Below are positions 29,764 through 43,126 of a DNA stretch of 64,000 nt, piece by piece. Below the pieces are notes generated by a model, which was not told the origin of the DNA, searched no databases, and saw only the letters and a program-made list of their open reading frames with translations. Numbering within the stretch: the stretch's first letter is position 1; the number at the start of each line of letters is the position of its first letter. Both the position numbers and the translations under genes were made by a program. Origin of the DNA: Shewanella corallii (GTDB lineage Bacteria; Pseudomonadota; Gammaproteobacteria; Enterobacterales; Shewanellaceae); contig NZ_JAKIKT010000001.1 in the NCBI RefSeq assembly GCF_023349125.1, forward strand, positions 1 through 64,000, written 5' to 3'.

Positions 29764-30681
29764 ATGCGCAAGACCAATTATGCAGCCATAACGCTGGGCT
29801 CTAACAGCTTTAACATGTTGGTGGCTCATACAGAAGGCCACCGCCCCAAGATCATCGCCAAGTACAAGCGCAAAGTACGCTTGGCTGAGGGGATGGGGGA
29901 AGATGGCCGACTGCAGCAATCCGTGATGGAACGGGGGCTGGATTGTCTGGCGATGTTTGGTCGTATGCTGGACCATCACAAGGTTGATCGTCGCAACGTT
30001 GCCGTTATCGCTACGGCAACACTGCGCAGTGTCAGCAATGCCGATGAGTTCAGCGAGCGCGCAGTGCCTCTGTTGGGATGTCCCATCGAAGTCATTTCCG
30101 GTATGCGCGAAGCCGAACTGATTTATCAAGGCATGGTGGCCAACACTCAGGGCGGCGGTCGTCGTCTGGTGGTGGATATTGGCGGCGCCAGCACCGAATT
30201 TATCGTGGGCGAGGGGATGGAAGTCCTGTTCAAAGCCAGTGTAGGTTTTGGTTGTGTGACCAGCTCACGTCAGTACTTCGATAGCTTCCCCTACTCAGTG
30301 AAAGATTTTGAAGATGCCGCCGCAGATGCCATCCGTATTCTGGGCGAGAAGGAGCAGGAACTGCGCCGACTCGGTTGGAATGGAGTAGTTGGAGCATCGG
30401 GTTCAGTGCAGTCTGTGATGGAGTTATTGGCTCACAGGGAGCTGCCACAAATCATCACCAAAGAAGTACTGCTGAGCATACGTGATGAAATTCTGACCCA
30501 GGCTGATGCCAGGCTGACCGGAATAACAGGATTGAACGCCGAGCGTGTCCCCACCTTTGCGGCAGGTGTTGCTATCCTTATCGCCCTGTTTGATCAGCTG
30601 CATATCGATAAGCTGCATCTGTCCGGTGGCGCCCTGCGTGAAGGTGTGCTGCAACAGTTGGCAGAAAACCTCAGTCATTAA
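29764..30681 (+). CDS. gppA: Short Ppx/GppA-family phosphatase
   Basis: The 305-residue protein has the ASKHA fold of exopolyphosphatase/pppGpp phosphatase: ITLGSNSFNMLVAHTEG, SGMREAELIY, VVDIGGASTEFIVGE, GASGSVQS and LSGGALREGVL. It lacks the C-terminal HD-like domain of E. coli GppA (494 residues). The first phosphate-binding motif reads ITLGSNS where E. coli proteins have IDLGSNS, so a usual Asp is Thr. It begins immediately after the rhlB stop, so the two are probably co-translated. Activity toward pppGpp or polyphosphate is inferred from family. Confidence 0.88.
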   Translation: MRKTNYAAITLGSNSFNMLVAHTEGHRPKIIAKYKRKVRLAEGMGEDGRLQQSVMERGLDCLAMFGRMLDHHKVDRRNVAVIATATLRSVSNADEFSERAVPLLGCPIEVISGMREAELIYQGMVANTQGGGRRLVVDIGGASTEFIVGEGMEVLFKASVGFGCVTSSRQYFDSFPYSVKDFEDAAADAIRILGEKEQELRRLGWNGVVGASGSVQSVMELLAHRELPQIITKEVLLSIRDEILTQADARLTGITGLNAERVPTFAAGVAILIALFDQLHIDKLHLSGGALREGVLQQLAENLSH

Positions 30682-30698
30682 GCTGGGGGTTCGATAGT

Positions 30699-30726
30699 AA
30701 AAAGGCCGCTACTGCGGCCTTTTTTG
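30699..30726. terminator. Bidirectional terminator between gppA and the thioredoxin-like gene
   Basis: AAAAAGGCCGC pairs with GCGGCCTTTTT around TACT, with A and T runs at the outer ends serving both strands. Confidence 0.88.
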
Positions 30727-30743
30727 ATCCTGGGAGATTTTGA

Positions 30744-31277
30744 TTACTTCAGAATCTTCGCCAGATCTTTTTCCAGAGACTCAGTCGGACGCTCAACAAT
30801 GCGGCCAATCTCTTTGCCATCCTGAATCACGATAAAGGTGGGGATACGGGTAAATTCATACTCGTTAGCCAGGCCCTCATCATCTTTTTTCTGACGATCA
30901 ACGCCTATGTATTTGGCGGTGATGTTCGGGTTATTCAGCTCTTCCATAATGCTGATAAAGCGAGGTGTTTCGCGGTGACAGTCTGGGCACCAGGTACCGA
31001 TAATCACGACAATCTCAGTCGGTGTGGTAACAGACTTCAGCGCAGCCAGCGAGCCCTGATCTACCTGATAACTTTGGTAGCCTTCACTGAAATCATCTTC
31101 CTGAATCAGCGTCTTGGGTTCTATCATTCCGGTCAGAATCACTTCTTGTTCCTCTTGGGTACAGGAGCCGATCAGCCCTGTGTTTTCTGTTTCAAAGCCG
31201 CATCCACCGGAAGCCAGAGTTTGAGCACTGAAAAACAGTGCAGTGGTGGCGAGCAGAACTTTTATCGCTTTAGTCAT
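30744..31277 (-). CDS. Periplasmic thioredoxin-fold protein
   Basis: The 177-residue protein has a 22-residue signal peptide (MTKAIKVLLATTALFFSAQTLA), a short Cys-containing region (GGCGFE, GSCTQEEQE) and a thioredoxin domain with active site GTWCPDCHRETP and cis-Pro segment TRIPTFIVI. It is likely a periplasmic disulfide reductase or oxidase; the Pro-Asp dipeptide between the cysteines differs from TrxA (GP) and DsbA (PH). Partner unknown. It is a single gene ending at a shared terminator. Confidence 0.85.
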   Translation of the reverse strand: MTKAIKVLLATTALFFSAQTLASGGCGFETENTGLIGSCTQEEQEVILTGMIEPKTLIQEDDFSEGYQSYQVDQGSLAALKSVTTPTEIVVIIGTWCPDCHRETPRFISIMEELNNPNITAKYIGVDRQKKDDEGLANEYEFTRIPTFIVIQDGKEIGRIVERPTESLEKDLAKILK

Positions 31278-31409
31278 GGTATCAGAACCTCACACTTCAG
31301 TATGTTCTTATCCAATCATGGTGGAGAGTTTTTGCCCAGCGGTAGAGGCCCTGAATGTTAGCTGGATCACTTTGTTTATAAAAGATTAACTGGTGATATC
31401 ACAGATACA

Positions 31410-31437
31410 AAAACGCCGCTGAATGCAGCGGCGTTTT
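31410..31437. terminator. Terminator after hemB
   Basis: AAAACGCCGCTG pairs with CAGCGGCGTTTT around AATG, 15 bp after the hemB stop, with a U-run (UUUUGUAU) on the minus strand. Confidence 0.85.
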
Positions 31438-31452
31438 ACCTGGTTCAGGCGA

Positions 31453-34348
<2,896 letters not shown>

Positions 34349-34352
<4 letters not shown>

Positions 34353-35149
34353 GGCAGGGCATCCAGGCGGAAGAAACGGCGACTGTTGGCCAGGGTTCTG
34401 GCGGCAAACTGATCCGGTTGCTGGCGACGCAGGCCGGCAATGTACTCAGCGATATAGGGCAGGTACTTAGGCAGGTTTTTGCTGGATTTTGGCTTGGGGC
34501 GCATGCTGCGGGGCAGCAGGTAGGGACTGTCCGTCTCTATCATAATGCGGTCGTCAGGGATTAAAGGCACTATTTCGGCCAGCTCCTGACCACGACGCTC
34601 GTCGCACACCCAGCCGGTAATCCCAAGATAAATATCCTGCTGCAGATAAGCTTCAAGGGACTCACGGTTACCGGTAAAACAGTGCAGTACGGCATCTACC
34701 AAATGGGGTCTGTACTCTTTCAGAATTGCCAGAAAATCTGCATGGGCATCCCGCTCATGCATTAAAACGGGCAACTGCAACTCCACTGCCAGCTTAAGTT
34801 GAGCGGCAAAGGCTTCACGCTGTTTGTCTCTTGGAGAAAAGTCGCGGTTATAGTCCAGACCACACTCGCCCACAGCCACTACGCAAGTATTGGCGCACAG
34901 TGCACGGTTCTCGTCGTAGCTGGACTCATTCCAGCTGCTGGCATGGTGAGGGTGCACGCCAGCGGTGGCGTAGAGCTTGCCGGGATACCCCTGACATGCC
35001 TCAATGGCCTGACGGCTTTCTGCCAGAGAACTGCCGATAACAATCAGAGGAGAAACACCGGCTGCTTCGGCTTCAGCTACAACAGTGTCGAGATTCGATT
35101 CAAGGGCGCTGCCAATCAGATTGACAGCGATGTCTATGTGGTCGGACAT
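34349..35149 (-). CDS. tatD: TatD-family 3'-5' nuclease
   Basis: TatD is a metal-dependent DNase/exonuclease of the TIM-barrel amidohydrolase type. The 266-residue protein has TAGVHPHHA, GECGLDYNRDFSP, LPVLMHERDAH, HCFTG and ETDSPYLLPR, carrying the conserved His, Glu and Asp metal ligands. It lies downstream of tatABC, as in E. coli, but is not needed for Tat export. The stop overlaps the following cyclase by 4 bp. Confidence 0.95.
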
Positions 35150-35151
35150 AT

Positions 35152-35670
35152 TTACTTAATGCGTTTGACCCTGATAGTGCTGTTACGGTCATCCATTCCC
35201 ATCAGGAAAGAGCCCAGCGCGGCGCGTTCAATAAACACGGTCTGGCCTGCTTTCACCTTAAAACGGCGGCTTTCGGTTTGCTTCCACTTCTGGCCATTGC
35301 TGAAGGTCAGCTGCAGGCGACCATAGGGGTCTTTATCAACCGAAGCAACTTCGAAGTAGAGCTTTTCTATCTCTTCCGCTTGTTGTCTTTTGGCTTTGTT
35401 TTCATTACCAAACTGCTCTTCAGCACTGACTACAGCAACAGGTGCTGCCACCGGGGCCGCAGGTACTGGGGCGACGGCTGGCTTGGCTGGAGCAGAAACA
35501 ACAGCAGGTTGGGAGGAGGAGTGACCGACAGCGGCCGCCAGCTTGTCGTAACAGATAAGCCTGTCCAGCTTATCGCTAATGGTGGCACATTGGGTCAATT
35601 GAGTTTCAACCGAGGCAAAGGCCTGAGTTGACAATAAAAGGCAAACGGCGGAAATCCCTGCAAAACGCAT
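35152..35670 (-). CDS. Exported protein of unknown function with VasI-like N-terminus
   Basis: ATG at 35670 (AAGGA 8 bp upstream) gives 172 residues: signal peptide (MRFAGISAVCLLLSTQAFAS), a segment QCATISDKLDRLICYDKLAA with the two-cysteine pattern seen in VasI/TagO-like and other periplasmic proteins, an Ala/Pro/Val-rich linker (about 52-85), and a C-terminal beta domain with RLQLTFSNGQKWKQTESRRF. It sits between tatC and tatD, 2 bp before tatD, and a similar gene occupies this spot in Shewanella. No type VI genes are nearby. Confidence 0.75.
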   Translation of the reverse strand: MRFAGISAVCLLLSTQAFASVETQLTQCATISDKLDRLICYDKLAAAVGHSSSQPAVVSAPAKPAVAPVPAAPVAAPVAVVSAEEQFGNENKAKRQQAEEIEKLYFEVASVDKDPYGRLQLTFSNGQKWKQTESRRFKVKAGQTVFIERAALGSFLMGMDDRNSTIRVKRIK

Positions 35671-35723
35671 ACACAGCATCCTTATTGTTTTACAGCCGGG
35701 AGATCCGCAGTACTGCAGTCGGA

Positions 35724-36476
35724 TCAGTTGGCGTGTTCTTGTTCGTCGGATTCATCTTCGCTGTCAGTTTTACTGTAAAAACGAGCAGCAAGCAATCCGG
35801 CTTCAAACAAAAGCAGCATAGGCACGGCCAACATGGTCTGAGAGATCACGTCTGGCGGTGTCAACAACATACCAACTACGAAGGCACCAACAACTATGTA
35901 AGGGCGCTTCTCTTTCAGGTCTTCCACTGAGGTCACACCGGCCCAGCACAGCAGTACCACAGCCACAGGGATTTCAAATGACAGACCGAATGCGAAGAAC
36001 AGCTTAAGCACGAAGCTCAGGTAGCTGTTGATATCGGTTGCAATGTTAACCCCTTCCGGCGCGACACTGGTGAAGAAGCCGAACACAACCGGGAACACAA
36101 TAAAATAAGCGAACGCCATGCCCAGATAGAACAGCATAGTACTGCTGAACAGCAGAGGCATTACCAGTCGTTTTTCATGCTTGTACAGGCCGGGTGCGAT
36201 AAACGCCCAGATCTGATAAAGCACGTAGGGAATGGCAATAAAAAACGACAGGATCAGTGTCAGCTTAAAGGGCGCGAAGAATGGCGCAGCCACATCGGTA
36301 GCAATCATGCTGCCGCTTTGTGGCATCACTTCCAGCAGCGGCGTTGCTACATAGTGATAGATGTCCTGCGCCCAGTAAACCAGGCAGAGAAACACCAGCA
36401 TCACAGCAGCAACGGCATGCAACAGGCGTGTGCGCAGCTCCAGCAAGTGTGCGATTAAAGGTTGTTGTTGCGACAT
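35724..36476 (-). CDS. tatC: Sec-independent translocase TatC
   Basis: TatC is the receptor for twin-arginine signal peptides. The 250-residue protein has six membrane helices, the N-terminal [15 protein letters not shown] with the conserved Glu/Arg, and the [16 protein letters not shown] [13 protein letters not shown] segment of the periplasmic loop and helix. The tail is acidic ([12 protein letters not shown]). It follows tatB by 3 bp. Confidence 0.97.
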   Translation of the reverse strand: MSQQQPLIAHLLELRTRLLHAVAAVMLVFLCLVYWAQDIYHYVATPLLEVMPQSGSMIATDVAAPFFAPFKLTLILSFFIAIPYVLYQIWAFIAPGLYKHEKRLVMPLLFSSTMLFYLGMAFAYFIVFPVVFGFFTSVAPEGVNIATDINSYLSFVLKLFFAFGLSFEIPVAVVLLCWAGVTSVEDLKEKRPYIVVGAFVVGMLLTPPDVISQTMLAVPMLLLFEAGLLAARFYSKTDSEDESDEQEHAN

Positions 36477-36479
36477 CGA

Positions 36480-36920
<441 letters not shown>

Positions 36921-37187
36921 TTACGCCTGTTCTTTCTTCTCTTCAGCTTTTTGAGCTGGTTGTGCAGTCTGCTCTGGCTGCTGCTGAGCTGCGGTCTGTT
37001 GTGGAGCAGCTTGCTGAGCTTTCTGCTCTTCAAGAGCCTTTTTCTCGTCTTCAGAAGACATGGCGTTCTTGAACCCCTTGATTGCACCGCCCAGGTCACC
37101 ACCCAGGGTACGCAGTTTCTTGGTACCGAACAGCAGTACTACGATCAGCGCGATAATCAGAAGTTGCCAAATACTAATGCCACCCAT
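36921..37187 (-). CDS. tatA: Sec-independent translocase TatA
   Basis: TatA forms the export pore. The 88-residue protein has [20 protein letters not shown], the [20 protein letters not shown] amphipathic helix, and a Gln/Ala/Lys-rich tail. It is first of tatABC and 63 bp downstream of ubiB, likely in the same transcript as ubiEJB. Confidence 0.97.
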   Translation of the reverse strand: MGGISIWQLLIIALIVVLLFGTKKLRTLGGDLGGAIKGFKNAMSSEDEKKALEEQKAQQAAPQQTAAQQQPEQTAQPAQKAEEKKEQA

Positions 37188-37250
37188 GTGAAGCTTTCCT
37201 CTTAGATTAAGTATCGGTTCTATTATGAACCTTTAGTTGTTTAGTGCTAC

Positions 37251-38900
37251 CTAAAATTTTCGCTTTCGAGGCCTGGCTCGCCATCCCAAAAGCCACACTG
37301 CTGCGCCGGTCACAATACAGGCGCAAGGAAGCCATAGTGTATCCATCTGTCCGAACAATATCGTGCCGCAGATCACCAAAACGGCAGAAGTTATCAGCAG
37401 GTAGTTACTTTTATGAGCTCTTTCTTGATGACTTAAGTAACGGTCAATGAGCTGTTGGTAATTACCCATTAACTTCTTACCCAGCTTGAGATTGTCATAC
37501 ACCAGCTCAGGAAGCTCAGGGAGTTTATCAGACCAGTAGGGGGCCTTGGATTGCACTTTTTTGAACATTGCTTTGGCACCGACCTGCTCAGCCATCCAGT
37601 TTTCAAGAAATGGCTTGGCGGTGGCCCACAGGTCAAGCTCCGGGTAAAGCTGGCGTCCCAAACCTTCAATATAAAGCAGGGTTTTTTCCAGCAATACCAG
37701 TTGCGGCTGCACCACTATGTCGAAGCGGCGGGCGGTGCGGAACAGCTCCAGCAGTACGTGACCAAAAGAGATCTCATTCAGCGGTTTGTTGAACATAGGT
37801 TCACATACCGCCTTGATTGCCTGCTCAAAGGCGGGCACATCTGTGTTGGCGGATACCCAGCCGGACTCCACATACAGCTGGGCAATACGCTTGTAGTCGC
37901 GGTTGAAGAAGGCCAGGAAGTTCTCGGCCAGATAGCGCTGGTCTTCCTCAGTCAGTGTGCCCATGATGCCGCAGTCCAAACCTATATAGTAAGGGTTGTC
38001 CGGGTGATCACGGGAGACAAAAATATTGCCCGGGTGCATATCCGCATGGAAGAAGTTATCGCGAAACACTTGAGTAAAGAACAGCTCTACTCCGCGTTCT
38101 GCCAGCAGCTTGAAGTTGGTGCCCTGAGCTGTCAGCGCCTCGATATCGGAAACCGGAATACCTTCGACCTTCTCCATCACCATCAGCCGGGGATAGCAGA
38201 GATCTTCGTAGACATAGGGAATATAGATGGCGTCTGAATCCTGGAAATTACCCCGCAGCTTCATGGCGTTGTGGGCTTCCAGCTTGAGGTTCAGCTCACC
38301 CAGAATGGTGTTCTCATAATCCTGCACCACTTCCAGTGGACGCAGACGGTTGCCGTCACCCAGAACCCATTCAACAAAGCGGGCGCTTTGGGTCATGAGT
38401 TCCAGATCCGCTTTCACCTGAACTTCCACATTGGGGCGCAGTACCTTGAGTACCACAGGCTCGCCGGTGCGCTTCAGTGTGGCGGTATGGACCTGACTGA
38501 TGGAGGCTGAGGCCAGAGGTTCATCGTCGAAATCATCAAACAGGCTGTCGATGGATTGTCCCAACTCAGCTTCAATGGCTTCACGGGCCAGGGTTGAGCA
38601 GAAAGGTGGAACTCTGTCCTGCAGCATGGCCAGCTCTTCTGCCCACTCATCGCTCAACAGGTCTCTGCGGGTAGACAACATCTGACCGAATTTAATGTAA
38701 ACCGGTCCCAATTCCTGCATTGCCAGTTTCAGGCGTTCGCCGGAGGGCTTGTCTTTATGTTGATTGCGCAACCAGAATAGGCTGCCTCGCAGAAGTTTGT
38801 AGTACCAGGGAGTGAGTTTCGCCGGTAGCATGTCATCCAGGCCATACTGCAGCGCAGTGCGGATAACCTGGTAGCCACGGCGGAAGCTGGCGCCTGTCAT
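37251..38900 (-). CDS. ubiB: Ubiquinone biosynthesis atypical kinase UbiB
   Basis: UbiB is an ADCK/ABC1-family ATPase needed for ubiquinone synthesis, thought to extract or present lipid intermediates. The 549-residue protein has the KxGQ motif ([11 protein letters not shown]), the Ala-rich loop (ASASISQVH), [11 protein letters not shown] and the DCGIMG metal motif, with two C-terminal membrane helices (about 500-540). Length matches E. coli UbiB (546). It overlaps ubiJ by 4 bp. Confidence 0.97.
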   Translation of the reverse strand: MTGASFRRGYQVIRTALQYGLDDMLPAKLTPWYYKLLRGSLFWLRNQHKDKPSGERLKLAMQELGPVYIKFGQMLSTRRDLLSDEWAEELAMLQDRVPPFCSTLAREAIEAELGQSIDSLFDDFDDEPLASASISQVHTATLKRTGEPVVLKVLRPNVEVQVKADLELMTQSARFVEWVLGDGNRLRPLEVVQDYENTILGELNLKLEAHNAMKLRGNFQDSDAIYIPYVYEDLCYPRLMVMEKVEGIPVSDIEALTAQGTNFKLLAERGVELFFTQVFRDNFFHADMHPGNIFVSRDHPDNPYYIGLDCGIMGTLTEEDQRYLAENFLAFFNRDYKRIAQLYVESGWVSANTDVPAFEQAIKAVCEPMFNKPLNEISFGHVLLELFRTARRFDIVVQPQLVLLEKTLLYIEGLGRQLYPELDLWATAKPFLENWMAEQVGAKAMFKKVQSKAPYWSDKLPELPELVYDNLKLGKKLMGNYQQLIDRYLSHQERAHKSNYLLITSAVLVICGTILFGQMDTLWLPCACIVTGAAVWLLGWRARPRKRKF

Positions 38901-39517
38901 GGTTTTACCTTGTCTGTCAGTTGTTGTATCCGGGTGTCTATGTTGTCGACATCACGGCACAGATCTTCGAGTCTGTCTTTGAAGTGCAGATACTCCAGTC
39001 GACCCGGAGCGATGCGGTACTCTTCGGTCGCCAGTTCACTTAAATGATCACGGGTACCCTGGAGTACCTTGAGTGCGAACATCTGACCGGACTTGAGCGT
39101 TTCGAAGAGTTTATGGGTAGGTGCATCTCCCAGGTAGTGGGAAATGGGTTCAGCAAAATCCAGCGGGTTTTGCTGCAGGAACTGACTCAACGCCTGTAGG
39201 GTCGCCAGGTCACCGTCCAGAGACAGCTTGTCCTGCTTAATTAATTCAGTCAGCTGAGCGCCTTCGCCCAGCTTAATCAGAGTGGCTGCATCCGCTTTCA
39301 CACTGACGCTGACATCACCTTCATAACGGCTCAGTACCTGAGCACGCTGGCCGCTGAATATCAGGGTCAGAGGGAAGGAAAGCTGAGTCAGTTCCATTGT
39401 CACCGACTTACCATCCAGCTGAGCTCTGGCATATTCCGCCGGAGCCTGCTGAATCATCCGGTTAATGCCGGACTCGGCGGCGGCACAAACCAACAAAGGC
39501 CACTCCCGCTGCAACAT
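38897..39517 (-). CDS. ubiJ: Ubiquinone biosynthesis accessory factor UbiJ
   Basis: UbiJ binds lipid intermediates in the soluble Ubi complex through its SCP2 domain. The 206-residue protein has the SCP2-like N-terminal part ([25 protein letters not shown] sequence), ISHYLGD, and a C-terminal coiled coil ([20 protein letters not shown]). Length matches E. coli UbiJ (201). It sits between ubiE (1-bp overlap) and ubiB (4-bp overlap), the invariant arrangement. Confidence 0.95.
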   Translation of the reverse strand: MLQREWPLLVCAAAESGINRMIQQAPAEYARAQLDGKSVTMELTQLSFPLTLIFSGQRAQVLSRYEGDVSVSVKADAATLIKLGEGAQLTELIKQDKLSLDGDLATLQALSQFLQQNPLDFAEPISHYLGDAPTHKLFETLKSGQMFALKVLQGTRDHLSELATEEYRIAPGRLEYLHFKDRLEDLCRDVDNIDTRIQQLTDKVKP

Positions 39518-40272
39518 CAGAACTTGTACCCTTTGTGCAGGGCGACGATGCCGTCAGTCATGTTGGTGTAATCCACCTGCTCGAAACCGGCGTCGAGCAT
39601 CATCTGCTTCAACGTCTCCTGATCCGGGTGCATACGGATAGACTCAGCCAGATACTCATAGCTACCGGCATCCTGAGTGATGATATCACCCATCTTAGGC
39701 AGGATTTTGAAGCTGTACATGTCGTACACCTTGCGCATCAAATCGTGCTGCGGCTTGGAAAACTCCAGCACTAGCAATTTACCACCCGGCTTCAGTACAC
39801 GCTGCATAGAACGCAGGGCTTTGTCCTTGTCGGTCACGTTGCGTAGACCAAAGGCAATGGTGATGATATCGAAATGGTTATCAGGGAAAGGCAGGGCTTC
39901 AGCGTTGGCCTGAACATAGTTCACATTGCCCACAATGCCACGGTCGCGCAGTTTAGAGCGGCCCACTTTCAGCATGGAGTCGTTGATATCGGCCAGGATA
40001 ACCTCACCTTTTTCACCAACCAGCTGGGAGAACTTTGCGGTCAAATCACCGGTACCACCGGCCAGATCCAGCACCTTCATACCCGGACGGGCTGCAGCCG
40101 TCTCAATGGTGAATCGTTTCCAGAGCCTGTGAATACCGAAGGACATCACGTCATTCATAATGTCGTATTTGGCGGCTACTGAGTGGAATACGTCGGCAAC
40201 CATATCGGCTTTCTTTTCCGACTCTACGGTTTTATATCCGAAGTGGGTACTGGATGACTTGTCCTCAGACAT
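39517..40272 (-). CDS. ubiE: Ubiquinone/menaquinone C-methyltransferase
   Basis: UbiE methylates both demethylmenaquinone and the ubiquinone precursor using SAM. The 251-residue protein has [36 protein letters not shown], the SAM motif [16 protein letters not shown], and [12 protein letters not shown]. It is identical in length to E. coli UbiE (251). It heads the ubiE-ubiJ-ubiB-tat run. The 290 bp upstream (40273-40563) hold a candidate promoter and no gene. Confidence 0.98.
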   Translation of the reverse strand: MSEDKSSSTHFGYKTVESEKKADMVADVFHSVAAKYDIMNDVMSFGIHRLWKRFTIETAAARPGMKVLDLAGGTGDLTAKFSQLVGEKGEVILADINDSMLKVGRSKLRDRGIVGNVNYVQANAEALPFPDNHFDIITIAFGLRNVTDKDKALRSMQRVLKPGGKLLVLEFSKPQHDLMRKVYDMYSFKILPKMGDIITQDAGSYEYLAESIRMHPDQETLKQMMLDAGFEQVDYTNMTDGIVALHKGYKF

Positions 40273-40490
40273 TGATTGCTTCCTGTTGTATCGATGATGT
40301 ACAGCGAGTGTATGTCAAAGGGGATATACCGGGTAACTTTGACGCCCCACTCTGTGATCGAGTTGGTAATTAACTTTCCTGTTATGTCGGCATCACTGCC
40401 TTTGCTCACCAATTCGGCGCGCAGAGTCATATTTGCTGGAAAAACCTGACACAGCGCACGGGTTTGGCAAGGCATGCCGCATTATAACCA

Positions 40491-40496
40491 AGCTGT
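40491..40496 (-). promoter_or_regulatory. Possible -10 element for ubiE
   Basis: A perfect TATAAT is read on the minus strand about 220 bp upstream of the ubiE start, but no good -35 stands at the right distance. The leader would be about 210 nt. Confidence 0.35.
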
Positions 40497-40563
40497 AAGA
40501 TTTAGCGATACGTAACATACGTCATCTTTCTACTTGAGGTTTATTGCGGCAAGCCAATGAAAA

Positions 40564-41571
40564 CTAGGGCTTGCCGCTCATATAAGCCAGCAGCAGCTCG
40601 GCAATAGCCTGACCTGTGACTCTTTTACCCGCTTCGATACCGGCGGGATGACGTGCCGGCGCCGCTTCTGCCAGATGCAGATAAGCGCAGGGGCAGTGGG
40701 TCGCCAGGGAGGAAATATAGTGGCAGGCATCTGTCAGAGGCACACCGGCAAAAGTGATGGCGCTGGAGGGCAACTCACTGATGGCATCCAGATCCAGCTC
40801 CAGCCCCACAGGCTGCTTATTATTGGCCTCAATGATCTGCGTCAGCGCGTTTTCCAGCGAAATCGTGCGACGTACCCAGATATCCTGAAAGCTGTGCCAG
40901 CTGCCCCCAAAAGCTTCAAGCTGTTGCAGACTGGCTTCGCTGTTTTTCTGTTCATGCAGTCCCAGAATATGATACTGAGCCAGATATCCCTGATCGGCGG
41001 CATAGCTGAAGCCATTGCCACTGTGACGGCCTTCCAAAGGGCGGAAATCGCAGTGGGGATCCAGATTCACCGCTGCCACACCTTTACCATGATGCTCAGA
41101 GGTCGCCCGCAGCAAGCCATAGGCATTGTTATGACCACCACCAATCACCACAGGTACCAGTCCGGCAGTGAGCAGCATAGTGACAGTCTGAGTCACGGCA
41201 TCGTCCAGCTGTGCTACTGCCAGGCGCAGTGCGTCCAGTTCGTCCTCAATTTGAGGGTGGCTTAAACTGATATGACCGACCAACAGGCACTGTTCACCAT
41301 CGAAAAAGCGGTTGGACTGCAGGTTGGCAAAGGCTTTGATGGCAGGAGTAAAGCTGTGGTCGGCGCCACCCTGACCCAGATTGGCCCGGGGGCCTACATC
41401 TTCACTGACACCCAGCAAGGCATAGCGGGCACCATTGGCTTTGGCCTGGTTGAGTGCCTGTGGGGTAAAGCTGTCGAGCAGGGCAAAGCATTGGCCCAGT
41501 TTGGTTTCTCCCGGCCTTGGGGAGATCAGGGAATCAAGCAGTTCCTTGGGGAAAAGTGTCAGTGCATCCAT
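40564..41571 (-). CDS. Arginase-family (ureohydrolase) enzyme, formimidoylglutamase-like
   Basis: The 335-residue protein has the binuclear Mn site residues of the ureohydrolase family: GGGHNN, NLDPHCDFRPLEGRHSGN and LELDLDAIS. Loop sequences (GRHSGNGF) fit formimidoylglutamase (HutG) better than agmatinase, but there are no hut neighbours. The frame stays open upstream to 41817, but that extension lies in the mobile element at 41646-41904 and is not homologous; ATG at 41571 is chosen. There is no clear Shine-Dalgarno sequence. Confidence 0.8.
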   Translation of the reverse strand: MDALTLFPKELLDSLISPRPGETKLGQCFALLDSFTPQALNQAKANGARYALLGVSEDVGPRANLGQGGADHSFTPAIKAFANLQSNRFFDGEQCLLVGHISLSHPQIEDELDALRLAVAQLDDAVTQTVTMLLTAGLVPVVIGGGHNNAYGLLRATSEHHGKGVAAVNLDPHCDFRPLEGRHSGNGFSYAADQGYLAQYHILGLHEQKNSEASLQQLEAFGGSWHSFQDIWVRRTISLENALTQIIEANNKQPVGLELDLDAISELPSSAITFAGVPLTDACHYISSLATHCPCAYLHLAEAAPARHPAGIEAGKRVTGQAIAELLLAYMSGKP

Positions 41572-41645
41572 TTGGGCCAGTCCATATAAATTTTGGCGAT
41601 GGCCGCTATTTTCACTGTGGTGACGGGGGATTACAAGCAAGCTAG

Positions 41646-41904
41646 GGGCTGTTGACCTTTCAAGGTTGAATTTTGCTCGAGATAGACGCGCTTTAATCGC
41701 GACGCAAGGTGTGCCGCCTAGGGGCCTAAGCAAATACCTTGCAACAAAGAGTAAAGCGCGTATAGCCGAGCCCTTCGGGCAGCGTTTGTCGTCGCTTTCT
41801 ACTGCATTAACGCTCATTTATGTAGGGCACTACACCACAATCGCGTTGCTTTGTATAAAACAACGACAAAAAGCTGCAAAACCATTCTCAAAGGTTAACA
41901 GCCC
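41646..41904. mobile_element. MITE with 15-bp terminal inverted repeats, flanked by CTAG
   Basis: The left end GGGCTGTTGACCTTT (41646-41660) and the inverted right end GGGCTGTTAACCTTT (41904-41890) match at 14 of 15 positions, and CTAG lies on both sides (41642-41645, 41905-41908). Inner inverted segments (CGCGCTTTA with TAAAGCGCG, GCAAGGT with ACCTTGC, GCCCTTCGGGC) would fold. No transposase is encoded in 259 bp. A YTAR/CTAG target and a GG-start end fit IS5-family movement in trans; that assignment is inference. Confidence 0.82.
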
Positions 41905-41965
41905 CTAGTATTCATTACCCAGCTTTCATTGTGCTGCGTGTAAATTGAGAAAAATAGCGCAAACA

Positions 41966-41988
41966 AAAAGGGAGCCAATGGCTCCCTT
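41966..41988 (-). terminator. Terminator of rraA
   Basis: AAGGGAGCC pairs with GGCTCCCTT around a 3-nt loop. On the minus strand it is followed by UUUUGUUU, about 45 bp after the rraA stop. Confidence 0.85.
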
Positions 41989-42032
41989 CCGGCGGTGTAT
42001 CGCGTTGCTGTGGCGCGTTATTCAATCGCTCT

Positions 42033-42518
42033 TTATTCAATATCCAGGGGCTCAGGCGACAGGATAACGCCTGTGTTGTCGGCGTAGACATGGTCACCGG
42101 GCAGGAAGGTGACGCCACCAAAATTCACCGGTACATCAACTTCACCCACGCCGTTATTGTCAGCACCTACCGGAATTGAGGCGATAGCCTGAATACCAAT
42201 ATCAAACTCTTCCAGGGCATCGACATCACGCACACAACCATAAACCAGAATGCCTTCCCAGTTATTGGCTACTGCTGTCTCTGCCAGATTGGCATCCAGC
42301 AGTGCGCGACGCAGCGAACCGCCACCGTCAACCAGCAATACCCGGCCTTCGCCGTCTTCAGAGAGCACATCGGCAATCACACCGTTGTCTTCAAAGCATT
42401 TCACGGTGCTGATAGCACCACCAAAAGAGCTACAACCACCATAGTTGCTGAACATCGGCTCGACGACATCGACCACATCCAGGAACATGTCACAAAGTTC
42501 TGAGGTGTTGTATTCCAT
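42033..42518 (-). CDS. rraA: Regulator of RNase E activity RraA
   Basis: RraA binds the RNase E scaffold and inhibits it. The 161-residue protein is nearly collinear with E. coli RraA (161): [78 protein letters not shown]. It is a trimer of the aldolase-like RraA fold. It lies beyond the MITE from the arginase-family gene and has its own terminator, so the two are separate units. Confidence 0.97.
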   Translation of the reverse strand: MEYNTSELCDMFLDVVDVVEPMFSNYGGCSSFGGAISTVKCFEDNGVIADVLSEDGEGRVLLVDGGGSLRRALLDANLAETAVANNWEGILVYGCVRDVDALEEFDIGIQAIASIPVGADNNGVGEVDVPVNFGGVTFLPGDHVYADNTGVILSPEPLDIE

Positions 42519-42801
42519 ATAGCACTCCTGTTTGACGCACCCTGATATTGGGCATGGCTACTTATCGCAGTATATAAGGGAATCTTAAAAATTAAAGCGT
42601 CATCAATCACGGTATTGCCGCAATTTTGTGCGGCTTGTCACACAAGCTTTCAGCAGACTGATTTGTCAGGTTTTATCTGGCTTGATGCGACAAATCCTCA
42701 TCATGACAACATATTATCCGATGGCAAACCCGACATGCGGGGGATTTTTAATCATCCCTTTGTTAGACTGCCATGGAAAGCCAAATGTTGCCGGAGGCCA
42801 A

Positions 42802-43047
42802 ATGGATACCGTAGAAATTACTGGTTATGCTGCATCAGTCATGGTGGCCATTTCACTCATGATGAAAGATATTATCTGGCTGCGCTGGCTTAACTTTATC
42901 GGCTGCTCTCTGTTTGTCATTTATGGCGTCGCCATCACCGCCTGGCCGGTGGCGGGGATGAATGCCTTTGTCGCCTGCATCAATATCTACCACCTGATTA
43001 AGATTTACCGTGCCCGGGCGGCCCGGGATCACTCTGCGGTTTCATAA
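42802..43047 (+). CDS. Small three-helix inner-membrane protein
   Basis: ATG at 42802 has GGAGG 5 bp upstream. The 81-residue product has three hydrophobic helices (about 6-22, 28-45, 49-68), ending MNAFVACINIYHLIKIYRAR. The layout (three short helices, polar Asn/His in the last) resembles YgjV/SemiSWEET-like single-domain proteins and the protein at 18692-18928. A longer frame back to 42628 is not used: it has no ribosome site. The region 42519-42801 holds rraA's upstream region and no gene. Confidence 0.75.
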   Translation: MDTVEITGYAASVMVAISLMMKDIIWLRWLNFIGCSLFVIYGVAITAWPVAGMNAFVACINIYHLIKIYRARAARDHSAVS

Positions 43048-43126
43048 ATCTGTAGGCAAACTGTCACGTTCGCGTCATGCCTCAAACTTAGCCTGAGTCA
43101 GAATCAATCTGACTGGAGGCACGCAA

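Noticed and set aside
40224..40475. 83-codon minus-strand frame overlapping the ubiE start
   Set aside because: It overlaps ubiE in another frame, has no ribosome site and no recognisable features.
41572..41817. N-terminal extension of the arginase-family protein by 82 residues
   Set aside because: Most of the extension is encoded inside the MITE and has no ureohydrolase similarity.
42628..42801. Longer version of the three-helix protein starting at 42628
   Set aside because: There is a strong GGAGG at the internal ATG 42802, and the extra residues have no membrane or domain character.
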